From assembly GCA_032353305.1 (NCBI GenBank), contig JAUCNG010389257.1:1-10904 (forward strand): a stretch of DNA of 10,904 bases, read 5' to 3'. Numbering within the stretch: position 1 is the stretch's first letter; every line of letters starts with the position of its first letter. A model generated the notes under the pieces. That model did no database searches. It was not told the DNA's origin and saw only the letters and a program-made list of their open reading frames with translations. A program made the position numbers and the translations under genes. Positions 1 through 7,560 of this stretch are shown here, piece by piece. This stretch comes from Cephalothrix spiralis (taxonomy: Eukaryota; Nemertea; Palaeonemertea; Archinemertea; Cephalotrichidae).

Positions 1-896
1 AACACGGCGGATACAAAGTCGTATTTGCCCGCTAAAAGGTAAACAAACATGTAAAAGACTGCTAAGTCGGGTAATAACTGTAGATATATATTCAACTCAT
101 TTTAGTATACGATGTATATTTGGACACGTACATTCGATATTGCTGGTACTTGGCCAACAAATATTTCATGGTTTTACGTTGGATAATATCAATAACGTAC
201 GAAACGCAGACGGGGCAAAATCAAAATACAGGTAGCATAGTTTTTGCAAAAATATAATGTTCAGTTCAGGCTAAAGGGAATAAGACGTGATTATACCACT
301 TACAATTCCCCAACCATAACCCGACCACGAACACCGAACCAAAATGTCAAAACCGGACCCCAAAAATAAAGTCTCAAACCCGATTGGTCGCAAATCCACA
401 CCCCGAATCCGGCCATCAATTGTTTTTTCAAAACGTTGCGGGAGGGTAAAACCATCCTCGTTCCCATGGTATTATACAATATTTCATAATACCCTGGCAT
501 CCATCGTTTAATAGCGAACCAAACAATTAGCAGTCTTACACCACTAATATCGATTCTACAAATAATTATTCAGCGCTAATGGGTTTTATAGCTATATCAC
601 GCACTAAGACAGCTCGCAGTAATATAGAGCTTCTTTGCTGTCTATATACCCATGCTAAAGTCGTCGACTTTCCGCTAAGGTGCAAACACGTCTAAGACCT
701 AATTTCACCATTGGACTGTAACAAACGAAAACATGATAGCATAATAAATTAAAGTTTTAGGCATTTTTTTCATGTAACTCAACTGAAAATTTGGACCGTT
801 TTTAAGACCATGTTAAAACAGTCACGTGAGTCGTTTAACCAATCAGTGGCCCCATATCTTTTTCAAATCCATTTAAAGAAATTTGTAATGGATTTT
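1..896. other. Probable intron beyond the last visible exon; no gene seen
   Basis: No convincing exon, RNA gene or intact ORF was found. The area holds degenerate repetitive sequence. A 15-17 nt segment around 52-67 (GTAAAAGACTGCTAA) recurs inverted near 527-541 (TTAGCAGTCTTAC), differing by a 2-nt gap. A small imperfect foldback spans about 573-657, with AGACAGC at 607-613 opposite GCTGTCT at 637-643. Around 300-420 there is a patch of imperfect short reiterations (CGACCACGAACACCGAACC, AAAACCGGACCCC) that keeps a minus-strand frame open by composition only. Confidence 0.5.
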
Positions 897-941
897 GTCA
901 GAGCGTTACCCAAGCAGCTGCATGCATGGTGACGCTCTGAC
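897..941. repeat. Short inverted repeat / hairpin
   Basis: Arms of 14 nt at 897-910 (GTCAGAGCGTTACC) and 928-941 (GGTGACGCTCTGAC) are complementary with one mismatch and enclose a 17-nt loop containing CAGCTG and TGCATGCA. The stem is GC-richer than its surroundings. It lies about 130 nt beyond the donor of exon H. It could be a miniature transposon remnant or a pre-mRNA hairpin. Confidence 0.7.
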
Positions 942-1072
942 AGGTGAGAATGGGGTAAAACAGATTTTTTTTCATTCCAAAATTGGCTGATTCCGCGGCG
1001 GGTAAAAATAAAATGTGAAAACAGCGTATTTTTTTAGTAAAGGGGGATAATGAGGGGATAAAGTAACCATAC

Positions 1073-1237
1073 CTCGCCATCAAGTCTCGCTTTTCTCGGA
1101 GTAGGTTTTTGTAATCTTCGTATGATTTCTCTTTGAATTCCAATTCTTTTTGGTGACATATTTTTTGCATAGAGAGTTCAGCTTCCATTCGAACATAAGC
1201 TTCGCGTAAACGATTCTTATCGCCATTAAAAATCTCC
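1073..1237 (-). CDS. Coding exon H (last visible): coiled-coil segment
   Basis: A 165-nt exon: one base completing the split arginine, 54 codons (residues 381-434), then 2 nt (phase 2). The acceptor is ATTTTATTCCAG|GGAGAT and the donor GCGAG|GTATGG. The product begins EIFNGDKNRLREAYVRMEAE and ends LLREKRDLMA. It is charged, helical and continuous with the basic segment of exon G. A donor at its end shows that the gene continues to the left of the window; no further exon could be found in 1-1072. Confidence 0.86.
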
Positions 1238-1501
1238 CTGGAATAAAATGAAAATAAATAAAACATTCAATTAAAAGATAAAACAAGGGGTAAACAGAAT
1301 TTATCCCGAAATTACAAACTCAAATTATCCAATTTTTTCATTTCTTAACTTTTAAGGGCGACGGGCAAATGTCATTTTCCAAATATGCATTGTTAGTTAG
1401 CATGTTTTCGACATTGAGGGACGACTTAAGCTATCCTCTGATCAAACGAAGGGGCATTATGATTCATGGCTTTCCAAAATATACCGGTATATATTTATAA
1501 A

Positions 1502-1676
1502 CAATTGGACGGAATTATTACCGGAGGAGAAATTTCGATGAAAAATAGATAACCGCGGCGCTATACAAATTCCATACGCTTTCCAGAAATGTGTATGCCT
1601 ATGTTTAAACCATATATTCGGAGTTTTTAGGGGGTACCATTGAAATTGTTCCTCCGGCAATAATTCCACCTAATTG
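1502..1676. repeat. Foldback (hairpin) element in intron G-H
   Basis: Arms of 39 nt at 1502-1540 and 1638-1676 are reverse complements with 7 mismatches. Both contain GGAATTATT followed by a CCGGAGGA core. The spacer is about 97 nt. This is the layout of a MITE or foldback element; no clear target-site duplication was identified. The intron remainder (1238-1501 and 1677-2022) shows no gene. Confidence 0.6.
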
Positions 1677-2022
1677 AGTACATATAAACTGAGGTTACTC
1701 GAATTTTAATAAAGCTCAAAATAACCCAAAAATTATGGTTTTATATCTGGTGCAGGGCGACATATATATGACTACATGCAATTTATTCCCGTGATCTCAC
1801 TTCGTCCCATATACTACGGTGGGAACCTGGACCTCAAGGACACGCCTATAAATGCGGACTCTCATTCTGGCATTCGTAATTATTTGTGATCGTGATATTT
1901 GAATTTTATTTAATCCGAATCGTGATTGGTGATTTCCGAACCTGTGGCGCCCCCTCTACATTATTTAAAGTAGTATATCTACCACCTGACTCTCTTATAT
2001 CGCCTAAAATTGTTGCACTTAC

Positions 2023-2195
2023 CTCGCTCGACTTAGTTTGTTCCTGTGCCTCATTTTCCTCTCTTCATACCTCCTAAGCAGTGCATCAAAACGATCTTGC
2101 AAACCCATGACCTGGATTTGAAGCATCTCATTTTCTCGTTGAAAGACGTTCAATTTTTGGTTGATGCTTAGATGACCTTGTTTTGAAGAATGGCT
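2023..2195 (-). CDS. Coding exon G: coiled coil with basic patch
   Basis: A 173-nt exon: 57 codons plus 2 nt (residues 323-379), phase 0 in and phase 2 out. The acceptor is ATTTTCCCCTCAG|AGCCAT and the donor GCGAG|GTAAGT, the best consensus donor in the gene. It begins SHSSKQGHLS, a short Ser/His-rich hinge between helices, then continues as heptads (LNVFQRENEMLQIQVMGLQD). The end is strikingly basic: LLRRYEERKMRHRNKLSRA, with R/K/H at most non-core positions. This basic helix is the most distinctive part of the protein and a candidate interaction or family-signature segment. Confidence 0.86.
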
Positions 2196-2490
2196 CTGAG
2201 GGGAAAATGAGCATTTTAAATTTTAAGGTAGAAAAGTAGAAATTTAAAATATTTAGAATTTGAAAACCATTACTACTACTTTATCTTTTCTAGCCTTATT
2301 AATTGGGCACGCAAATTTTTAGCCAAATCGGAGACCGGTCTGGTATCTTGATTGTTTTTTGTGAGAATCTTTAGATGTCTGGCGGTACGTATCCATATAT
2401 CGGGGGTGTGACATTGTCTCGGCCCTCGGCAACTTTCGACTTTTTGCGTTTTATAGAATTTCTACTTTGCATTCTGATCTATTTTCTGTG

Positions 2491-2925
2491 CAGTGTGTCC
2501 CAATATTATGGAAAACACCAAGATGACGTCATATTGTGACTTAATTATGAAAATTTTAATAATTTTTTTAAAATATGCCTTTGAGAGCATGGTCTAGTTG
2601 GTCTACTCTCCCAAATAAAACGGATTTTGTGCAGATCGGTTCATAACTAAGGGAGCTACGAAGATTCTCCCGAAAAAACCTCTGGTCTCATTTTCCCCAC
2701 CCTAAATCGAGAGAATGCTATTTTCAATCACTGTTAAATTAATCAGTGCATTTTAATTTTTAACAAATCTTTTTGTGAATAGTCTTAAATTAAATAAGAA
2801 ATTTTTAAAAATTCCGAGAGTCACATTTTCGGGAAATGACGTTCATTTGGGGAAATTTAACTTTTAGTCTTTTGGGGAAATTTATTTAGCTCAGTTACTG
2901 CTATACATTTTATTGGGACACGCTG
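2491..2925. mobile_element. Candidate terminal-inverted-repeat MITE (mariner-like ends)
   Basis: The left end starts CAGTGTGTCCCAATATTATG (2491-2510). The right end, read in reverse from 2925, is CAGCGTGTCCCAATAAAATG: 17 of 20 positions match. The ends resemble the CAG(G/Y)GTGTCCCAA termini common to Tc1/mariner-type MITEs, which insert at TA. On the right TA follows directly (2926-2927); on the left the flanking dinucleotide is TG, so the duplication is not intact. There is no transposase frame in the 435-bp interior. The element lies in intron F-G. Confidence 0.5.
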
Positions 2926-2951
2926 TATATTCTTTAGTATTATAAACATAC

Positions 2952-3105
2952 CAAATCCTTCTTGCTTTGTAGCATATTTACTTGATTTTCCAATTCATTA
3001 ACAAAATGTTGCAGCGACAGATTCTCAGACGTTAGACTTGATTCCTGCTCCTTTGCATTCTCCAACTGTCTTTTCAGTTCATCAATTTCAATTTCAAATC
3101 CATTT
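2952..3105 (-). CDS. Coding exon F: coiled-coil segment
   Basis: A 154-nt exon: one base completing the split arginine, then 51 codons (residues 272-322), leaving in phase 0. The acceptor is TTATTCTTGTAG|AAATGG and the donor GATTTG|GTATGT. The product begins NGFEIEIDELKRQLENAKEQ and ends LQSKKDL. It is a regular coiled coil with I, L and V at core positions. Confidence 0.86.
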
Positions 3106-3214
3106 CTACAAGAATAAAAATAAGGAAATTAAAATACGCAATATTTTTTGGAACAAATAAGGTAGAAAAAAAACATTTCAACATCGAGGGGTGGAAAAAG
3201 GGTCAAACAAATGT

Positions 3215-3470
3215 ACGGAACTGAGAAGTCCATAGACTAGTGTACTAGTGCCGGACAACTGGACTCCCAGCCGGACTACTCGACTACAAGCCGGATTATA
3301 ATCCGGTAGGTCGGACTACAAGCCGAACTATTCGTTGAAATAAACCCATAATCGGTGAAATCGACTCAAAATCCCTGGATTCTGGACTACGGACTACCCC
3401 CGGACTAATAGACTACCGGGCAGACTACTGGCTTGACTACTAACAAAAGTGTTCGGACTATAGTCCGTTT
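3215..3470. repeat. Degenerate GGACTAC-motif satellite with palindromes
   Basis: About ten irregularly spaced copies of (C)GGACTA(C) or GACTAC run through this stretch of intron E-F. Two perfect palindromes sit inside: CCGGATTATAATCCGG at 3291-3306 and CGGACTATAGTCCG at 3454-3467. Spacing is variable, so it is a diverged array rather than a regular tandem repeat. The remaining 3471-3700 is AT-rich with no recognisable content. Confidence 0.65.
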
Positions 3471-3709
3471 CCCAACCCTCGCATTAAAGCAACATATATT
3501 GAGTAGCATATTGACAGAGTAGTCTACATTACTATGGTTTTACAAAAACGTTAAAACTCACAACATTTACTATATTAGTCGCTAAAACCGGTTTTGGATT
3601 TGTTTGCAATGTTGTTGAAAAACTGTCATTATATTGGTTATGATCGAATTTTCAAATAATTGCAATCAAATAAATCACATTTGACAACATTTATCTCGAG
3701 GTTGAGCCC

Positions 3710-4260
3710 TTGGAGCAACATCTCATTTCTTCGAGTTGCAAATTCCTACTTTTGAATTTAAAGAAGAAGAAAAACAGTTTTAAACAAGACTGTTTTCGCA
3801 ATGCCCAAGATTATTGCCTATATATAAGGAAACGTTTATGTCAAGTTTGTAATTCTGGTAGTGTTGAGGATGAAGTCAATTTTATTTTTCAGTGTCAAAA
3901 TTACCGTGATGGAAGAAACTCATTTTATACAGAGTTGAATACTAATCCCACAGATATCGGGAATCTCACCGACGAAGAAAAACTCAAAATGATAATGAAA
4001 AGCGAAAATATTAGAAAAACAGCCAAATTTATAAATAAGATTTACTCCATAAGGAAAAATAAAACCCTTAAATCAAACCCCTAAAAACATTATCTATCAC
4101 GTGATCATTTATTATTCTCATTTTCAAAGTGTGTTGTAAACCCTCATTGGGTTGGGCACGTGTATTTATAACTTGTATTAATATTACTCTGTACGTGCAT
4201 GACACTATAATAAAATACATTCATTTAAATACATTTGTAGTTCATTCATTCATTGTTAAA
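3710..4260 (+). mobile_element. 3' fragment of a non-LTR retrotransposon (ORF2 C-terminus plus 3' tail)
   Basis: An open frame to a stop at 4082-4084 encodes a piece typical of the extreme C-terminus of LINE-type reverse transcriptase ORFs. It has a CxxC...ED(E)..F.F.C..Y..R zinc-knuckle-like arrangement, here RLCQVCNSGSVEDEVNFIFQ then C-Q-N-Y-R-D, followed by a basic helix with KFINKIYSIRKNKT. The frame has no ATG at its 5' end, so it is a 5'-truncated remnant and not a gene. After the stop are a CCCTCATTGGG stem-loop, an AATAAA at about 4210 and an ATTCATTCATTCATT run near 4243-4257 that could be the 3' tail. It is inserted antisense to the host gene in intron E-F. The clade (CR1/L2/jockey-like) cannot be fixed by eye. 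Confidence 0.7.
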
Positions 4261-4383
4261 AATTTGCTGCGTAATTTGCAATTTTTTTAATATTTAATCA
4301 AGGGCGTTTGACTTATTATGGGGCCCCGAGCCAAATAAATGGAAACTAGCGTCTAATTTACCAGCACATGACATTTAATTTAC

Positions 4384-4407
4384 CTTTCCTCTAGTTCTTG
4401 GTCATCA
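4384..4407 (-). CDS. Coding exon E: 24-nt microexon
   Basis: A 24-nt exon between acceptor TATCACCTAG and donor GAAAG|GTAAAT. It supplies T + DDQELEE + AG, so with the split codons at each end it reads S-DDQELEE-R. It is needed only in the sense that phase 2 in and phase 2 out fit the neighbours exactly; the same phases mean exon D can also join directly to exon F in frame. The polypyrimidine tract is weak, which is common for regulated microexons. Support comes from both splice sites, the matching phase and the acidic coiled-coil-like content. It is short enough that transcript data are needed to be certain. Confidence 0.72.
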
Positions 4408-4576
4408 CTAGGTGATACAAAATATATATTAACAAAAATAATAAAAAGATGTGGTGATGAACAGAATAAATGTTTCTGTTTCAGGTCAAAGTCGCGTGAC
4501 CTCACTTCAAGTGCAGTCATAATAGTGCATATTATATAATCAGAAATAAAGATTAAATGAAGAAGTGTTTACCGGC

Positions 4577-4873
4577 TAGAAGCGCCTAACAAGACGTTCA
4601 GTATCAGAACTGAAGACCCTTAAAGCCCATGCAGTCACCAAGAGCTTTAACTGCATGGCATCGTCAGTCTGGTACTTCAACCAGAAGGAAGTGAGCCTCC
4701 TTGCTGAAGGAAATACATCCCACTCGCCGTATTTAACCAGACTAAACCACCTAGGAACTTGCAGGAAGGATGAAAAGTTGTTTCAGAACATATGGGACCC
4801 GCACGCGGGTTACCCGGATCACAAAAGGAACGGCGGACGTCTTACGCGGCATATAACAACTTACAAAATTTGA
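4577..4873 (+). pseudogene. Probable degraded LINE reverse-transcriptase tail
   Basis: A plus-strand frame runs open from after a stop at about 4577 to TGA at 4871-4873 and is GC-richer than the surrounding intron. Its reading contains WYFNQKEVSLLAEGN, then LTRLNHLGTCRKDEKLF, then GYPDHKRNGGRLTRH. The layout resembles the usual C-terminal end of LINE reverse transcriptases (W..K.. ..EVL..A... LR..GH..R.D... G..GG...R). Key positions are altered, so this is a decayed copy, if the assignment is right at all. It ends just before the donor of exon D. Assignment is by pattern only; an unrelated repeat is possible. Confidence 0.35.
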
Positions 4874-4883
4874 AAATATTTAC

Positions 4884-5032
4884 CTTCGTAGTCGTTCATC
4901 GTGGTACATTTGCTTAAGTTTTCCATTTTCATGTTGACATTCATTTAATTCACTAAGAATTGACTTCAGATCTTGGAGTTGAGATTCAGATGATTGTAGT
5001 TGTAATAAAGCGTCATCCAAGTCATTTTTTAC
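4884..5032 (-). CDS. Coding exon D: coiled-coil segment
   Basis: A 149-nt exon, 49 codons plus 2 nt (residues 214-262), entered in phase 0 and left in phase 2. The acceptor is ATTTTAG|GTAAAA and the donor CGAAG|GTAAAT. It starts VKNDLDDALLQLQSSESQLQ, a canonical leucine heptad run, and ends KQMYHDERLR. The final AG combines with the first T of exon E to give serine. The 3' splice site is followed immediately by GTA, so the exon begins with a donor-like GTA; frame agreement with exon C supports the placement. Confidence 0.86.
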
Positions 5033-5096
5033 CTAAAATAAAGATAAGAAAACATCAAAAGGCAGTCAAGGGCAGTCAAATGGACAGGGTTCGTAC

Positions 5097-5126
5097 GCTG
5101 AACGGAAGGTTAAACAGGTGAGGTCT
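5097..5126 (+). repeat. Inverted copy of the exon C 3' end and splice donor
   Basis: Plus-strand 5097-5126 matches the gene-strand (reverse-complement) sequence of 6015-6044 at 29 of 30 positions. The shared part runs from GCTGAACGG through AAACAGGT and AGGTCT; the only difference is the base at donor position +3 (A in the gene, G in the copy). The copied segment covers 21 nt of exon C and 9 nt of intron. It sits in intron C-D in opposite orientation, about 0.9 kb from the original. Chance matching at this length in 11 kb is very unlikely. Just upstream, GGCAGTCAA is tandemly repeated twice (5061-5078). Confidence 0.8.
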
Positions 5127-5559
5127 TCAGAAATGCTTCATCAAATCAAAAACTACATGCATGCTCTTTTGGCTAAATCTGGATCTTGTGCACCGCGCAC
5201 ATAAAAGGGTGAATTCTGCCTTAATATTTTGTAAGGTATGGAATTTAGAAATATACGAAACTACAAAAAACTCATGAAGGTACATGTATCCTGATTTTTC
5301 AGAAATTCAAGGGTTTGTTTTTTCAGGCTTACGAACCCCGATGGAGTAGTATTATTCAAAATTCTGGATCATTTCCTTACCCATACCACCGGGCGCATCG
5401 AGGAAATAGTATAATTTCAATTCAGAATTTTGCTAGGACTGGAGTATAGGATTATGATTTAACATATCTCTGTCATGGACCAAACAATATTTTGGCCAAT
5501 ATTATGTATATATTAAAATTACTGTACCAACATTTCTGAAATTGTATTGTTAAATAAAG

Positions 5560-5586
5560 TATCTTATCTTATCTTATCTTATCTTA
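5560..5586 (+). repeat. (TATCT)5 microsatellite, likely 3' tail of a retroelement
   Basis: Five perfect TATCT units plus TAT follow directly after TTAAATAAAG, an AATAAA-like signal. A polyadenylation-like hexamer followed by short tandem repeats is the typical 3' end of many non-LTR retrotransposons, so the sequence to the left (perhaps from about 5300) is likely retroelement UTR. No protein-coding remnant was found there. Orientation is plus strand, again antisense to the host gene. Confidence 0.6.
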
Positions 5587-5711
5587 TAATTTTTAATATT
5601 CCAAATTATTATTTCTCAGTGTTGCTGATGTTATTTTAACTTGTTTAACTTGTTTTCCTTCAAAATTCTATAATGAATAAAATTATAAATTAAAAAAATA
5701 TAATTATAATT

Positions 5712-5979
5712 CAGGGTGACCACTTTATTGGAATTTCAAAATTCCCTGACTTTTCCCTGAAATCCCTGTCCATTTCAAAAATTTCCCTGACCAAGCGACA
5801 AATAATTTGCTATGAAATTGTCTTTCGCGACATATATTTTGCATAAAAATGTATTTCACGACAAATAATTTGTCGTGAACCAATTCTCAGGAATAAAATT
5901 CCCTGACTTTTCCCTGACCTTTTTAACCAAATTTTTTCCCCCTAACTTTGTCCTGTTTTCCAGGTCACTGGTCACCCTG
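5712..5979. mobile_element. 268-bp MITE with CAGGGTGACCA termini
   Basis: The element begins CAGGGTGACCA at 5712 and ends TGGTCACCCTG at 5979, perfect 11-bp inverted repeats. Subterminal GGTCAGGGAA / TTCCCTGACC motifs (TTCCCTGACTTTTCCCTGA on the left and again on the right at about 5899) extend the partial symmetry. It is flanked by identical TAATT pentamers (5707-5711 and 5980-5984), a candidate 5-bp target-site duplication. The middle holds a near-perfect 25-bp palindrome at 5855-5879 (TTCACGACAAAT... ). CAGGG termini recall hAT elements, but those usually give 8-bp duplications, so the superfamily is open. No transposase is encoded. Confidence 0.72.
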
Positions 5980-6023
5980 TAATTGGTCCCGTTGCTAACG
6001 GAAACTTTTATCATAGACCTTAC

Positions 6024-6224
6024 CTGTTTAACCTTCCGTTCAGCAGTATCACATCGATTCATTAAAGCAGTTTTTTCTTGTATAAATTCAGCAGATTTTA
6101 ATGACAATGTTTCTTCAATATGTTGACACATAGATGTTTTACGACCAACAGCTTCGTGGAGTTCATTATTAACTCGTTCCAAAGTGCAAATTTCAGCAGT
6201 TTGATTTTGTAAATGTTCCTGTGT
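6024..6224 (-). CDS. Coding exon C: coiled-coil segment
   Basis: A 201-nt exon, 67 codons (residues 147-213), phase 0 on both sides. The acceptor is a good polypyrimidine tract ending TTTTCAG|ACACAG; the donor is AAACAG|GTAAGG. The product begins TQEHLQNQTAEICTLERVNN and ends DTAERKVKQ; it is predicted helix with leucines and alanines at core positions and three cysteines (C159, C179, C204 of the fragment). The open frame continues past both splice sites, so a simple ORF call would overextend it. Its last 21 bases plus 9 intron bases recur as an inverted copy in the downstream intron at 5097-5126. Confidence 0.87.
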
Positions 6225-6736
6225 CTGAAAAGCAGAAAAATTAAAAACAATCACAATACAATTTTAAAATTTTAGACAGGGTTGTTGTATATATCAAGAT
6301 AAGTATTCATTGTCATTACTTTAGTGAGCAGACACTAGGTGGTTGTTAAATGAAAACTCATGTTTCAATTTCCCTTGTCCGCCCGCAAAATTCATTGTTC
6401 GTCCGCTCTACCAATATTTTTCCGGGCCGACAATAATCTGACTATGAAAAGCACAAGGCTCTGACAAAAGTATGAGCAATTAAGGAAAAAAGTAAATCGA
6501 TCGATGCTTTATCTGTTTTCCGTTATTAGAGAAATGAAAGTAATGATAACAGCCCTTGGGTGATTTTCCCATGTTTCAAAACAGCTATTAGTCATCAAAT
6601 CATGGTATTGTACAGGCGTCCCAATAATTATGTTAAAAATATTTTGCAATTATTAAAATATGCATGCATAATTGAGTCTGATGTCATTCTAGCTGATATA
6701 CATTTTATTGGATTGGGTCCGTACAGATTTGTCCCT
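6225..6736. other. Intron B-C, left part: no gene seen
   Basis: AT-rich intron sequence following the acceptor of exon C. Two related short motifs, TTGTCCGCCCGC and TTCGTCCGC, occur at about 6374-6407. No coding signature, RNA gene or terminal inverted repeats were found. Confidence 0.5.
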
Positions 6737-7133
6737 GGTTCTATGTATCCCGGGTCCGATGTGTCCCGGGTCCGATGTATCCCCGTAACCTTTTAGGTAA
6801 GGGATTTTGACTTAGAAATTTTTTCAAAAATTTCGAAAACTTAAGTTTTTTATTATTTCAAAATATTCTAACCTTAACACTACCACTATCCATATACCTA
6901 ACCTTTACCCAAACCCTAACCTCAACCGAAACCCAAACAAAGACAAAACGGGTATACATCGAATCCGGGATACATAGGACCCGGGACACACAGGACCCGG
7001 GATACATAGGGCGGTTCCAAAACATTCCATGTCAAAATCTACTACCTAATGGGGATACATCGGACCCGGGATACATAGGACCCGGGACACATCGGACCCG
7101 GGATACATAGAACCCGGGACACATAGGGTGGAC
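6737..7133. repeat. 16-bp CCCGGG satellite arrays in inverted arrangement
   Basis: A 16-bp unit of the form GACCCGGGATACATAG alternates with GACCCGGGACACATCG. The left array (6737-6784, two CCCGGG cores) is in the opposite orientation to the right arrays (about 6951-7012 and 7051-7133, six CCCGGG cores). The 48 nt of the left array, reverse-complemented, match the right array over several units. Homology extends into the flank: TAGGTAAGGGATTTTGAC at about 6794-6811 is mirrored by GTCAAAATCTACTACCTA near 7031-7048. Between the arms lies AT-rich sequence followed by a CTAACC/ACCCAAAC-rich strip (about 6871-6938) that looks like degenerate telomere-type repeat. The overall layout is a foldback element with tandem-repeat arms. 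Confidence 0.75.
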
Positions 7134-7197
7134 CCCATTTAGGGACTGGTACATGTTCCAATTCAATCTTTACAGCAGAAATAGAGAGGCCTCATAC

Positions 7198-7293
7198 CCT
7201 GTTAAGCTCTTCCTCCAAGTACAAAGTCTTTTCTTCCAATAACCCTGCAGAATATCCATCACTTACAAATTTATGTTTGTCTTCTAACTGTAT
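7198..7293 (-). CDS. Coding exon B: coiled-coil segment
   Basis: A 96-nt exon, 32 codons (residues 115-146 of the joined fragment), phase 0 on both sides. The acceptor is TTTTTCAG|ATACAG and the donor AACAGG|GTATGA. It starts IQLEDKHKFVSDGYSAG and ends LEEELNR, continuing the coiled coil from exon A after a short GYSAG interruption. Because it is symmetric (0-0), skipping it would keep the frame. It lies about 65 nt from the edge of the CCCGGG satellite array in the next intron. Confidence 0.86.
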
Positions 7294-7560
7294 CTGAAAA
7301 ATATATTTAACGAATATTAATCTGGATGACGCAAATTCAGGGTTGTCCAAGAACTAATTTCAAAGAAAAAATATTAAAGAAAAGAAAGATTTGGGGACCC
7401 AAAAAAAATAATTAGGAGATATTTTTGGGGAACATTATTTTTCGGTGGCCGCTGAGGCAAAGCTATACCTACCCTTTTTTCCGGCACCACGGGTCAAAGA
7501 CCTTTCCAAAAATATATGGATTTACCGGGGCCTTAAATATTATACGGGGTCATTTAAGTT

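Noticed and set aside
300-500. Minus-strand 66-codon open frame
   Set aside because: It has no splice-site context that fits the gene and its phase, and its content reflects short imperfect reiterations (GGTTCGGTGTTCGTGG-like). Treated as non-coding repeat.
1457-1669. Minus-strand 70-codon open frame
   Set aside because: It lies within the 1502-1676 foldback hairpin, so the open frame is incidental to the repeat.
1886-2077. Plus-strand open frame overlapping exon G
   Set aside because: Antisense shadow of a real exon; the minus-strand reading has matched splice sites and phase.
6560-6796. Plus-strand 78-codon open frame
   Set aside because: Its C-terminal part is translation of the CCCGGG repeat array (reiterated PGS/SDVSRV-like words).
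6951-7133. CRISPR array
   Set aside because: Units are contiguous 16-bp repeats without unique spacers, in a eukaryotic intron; it is a satellite.
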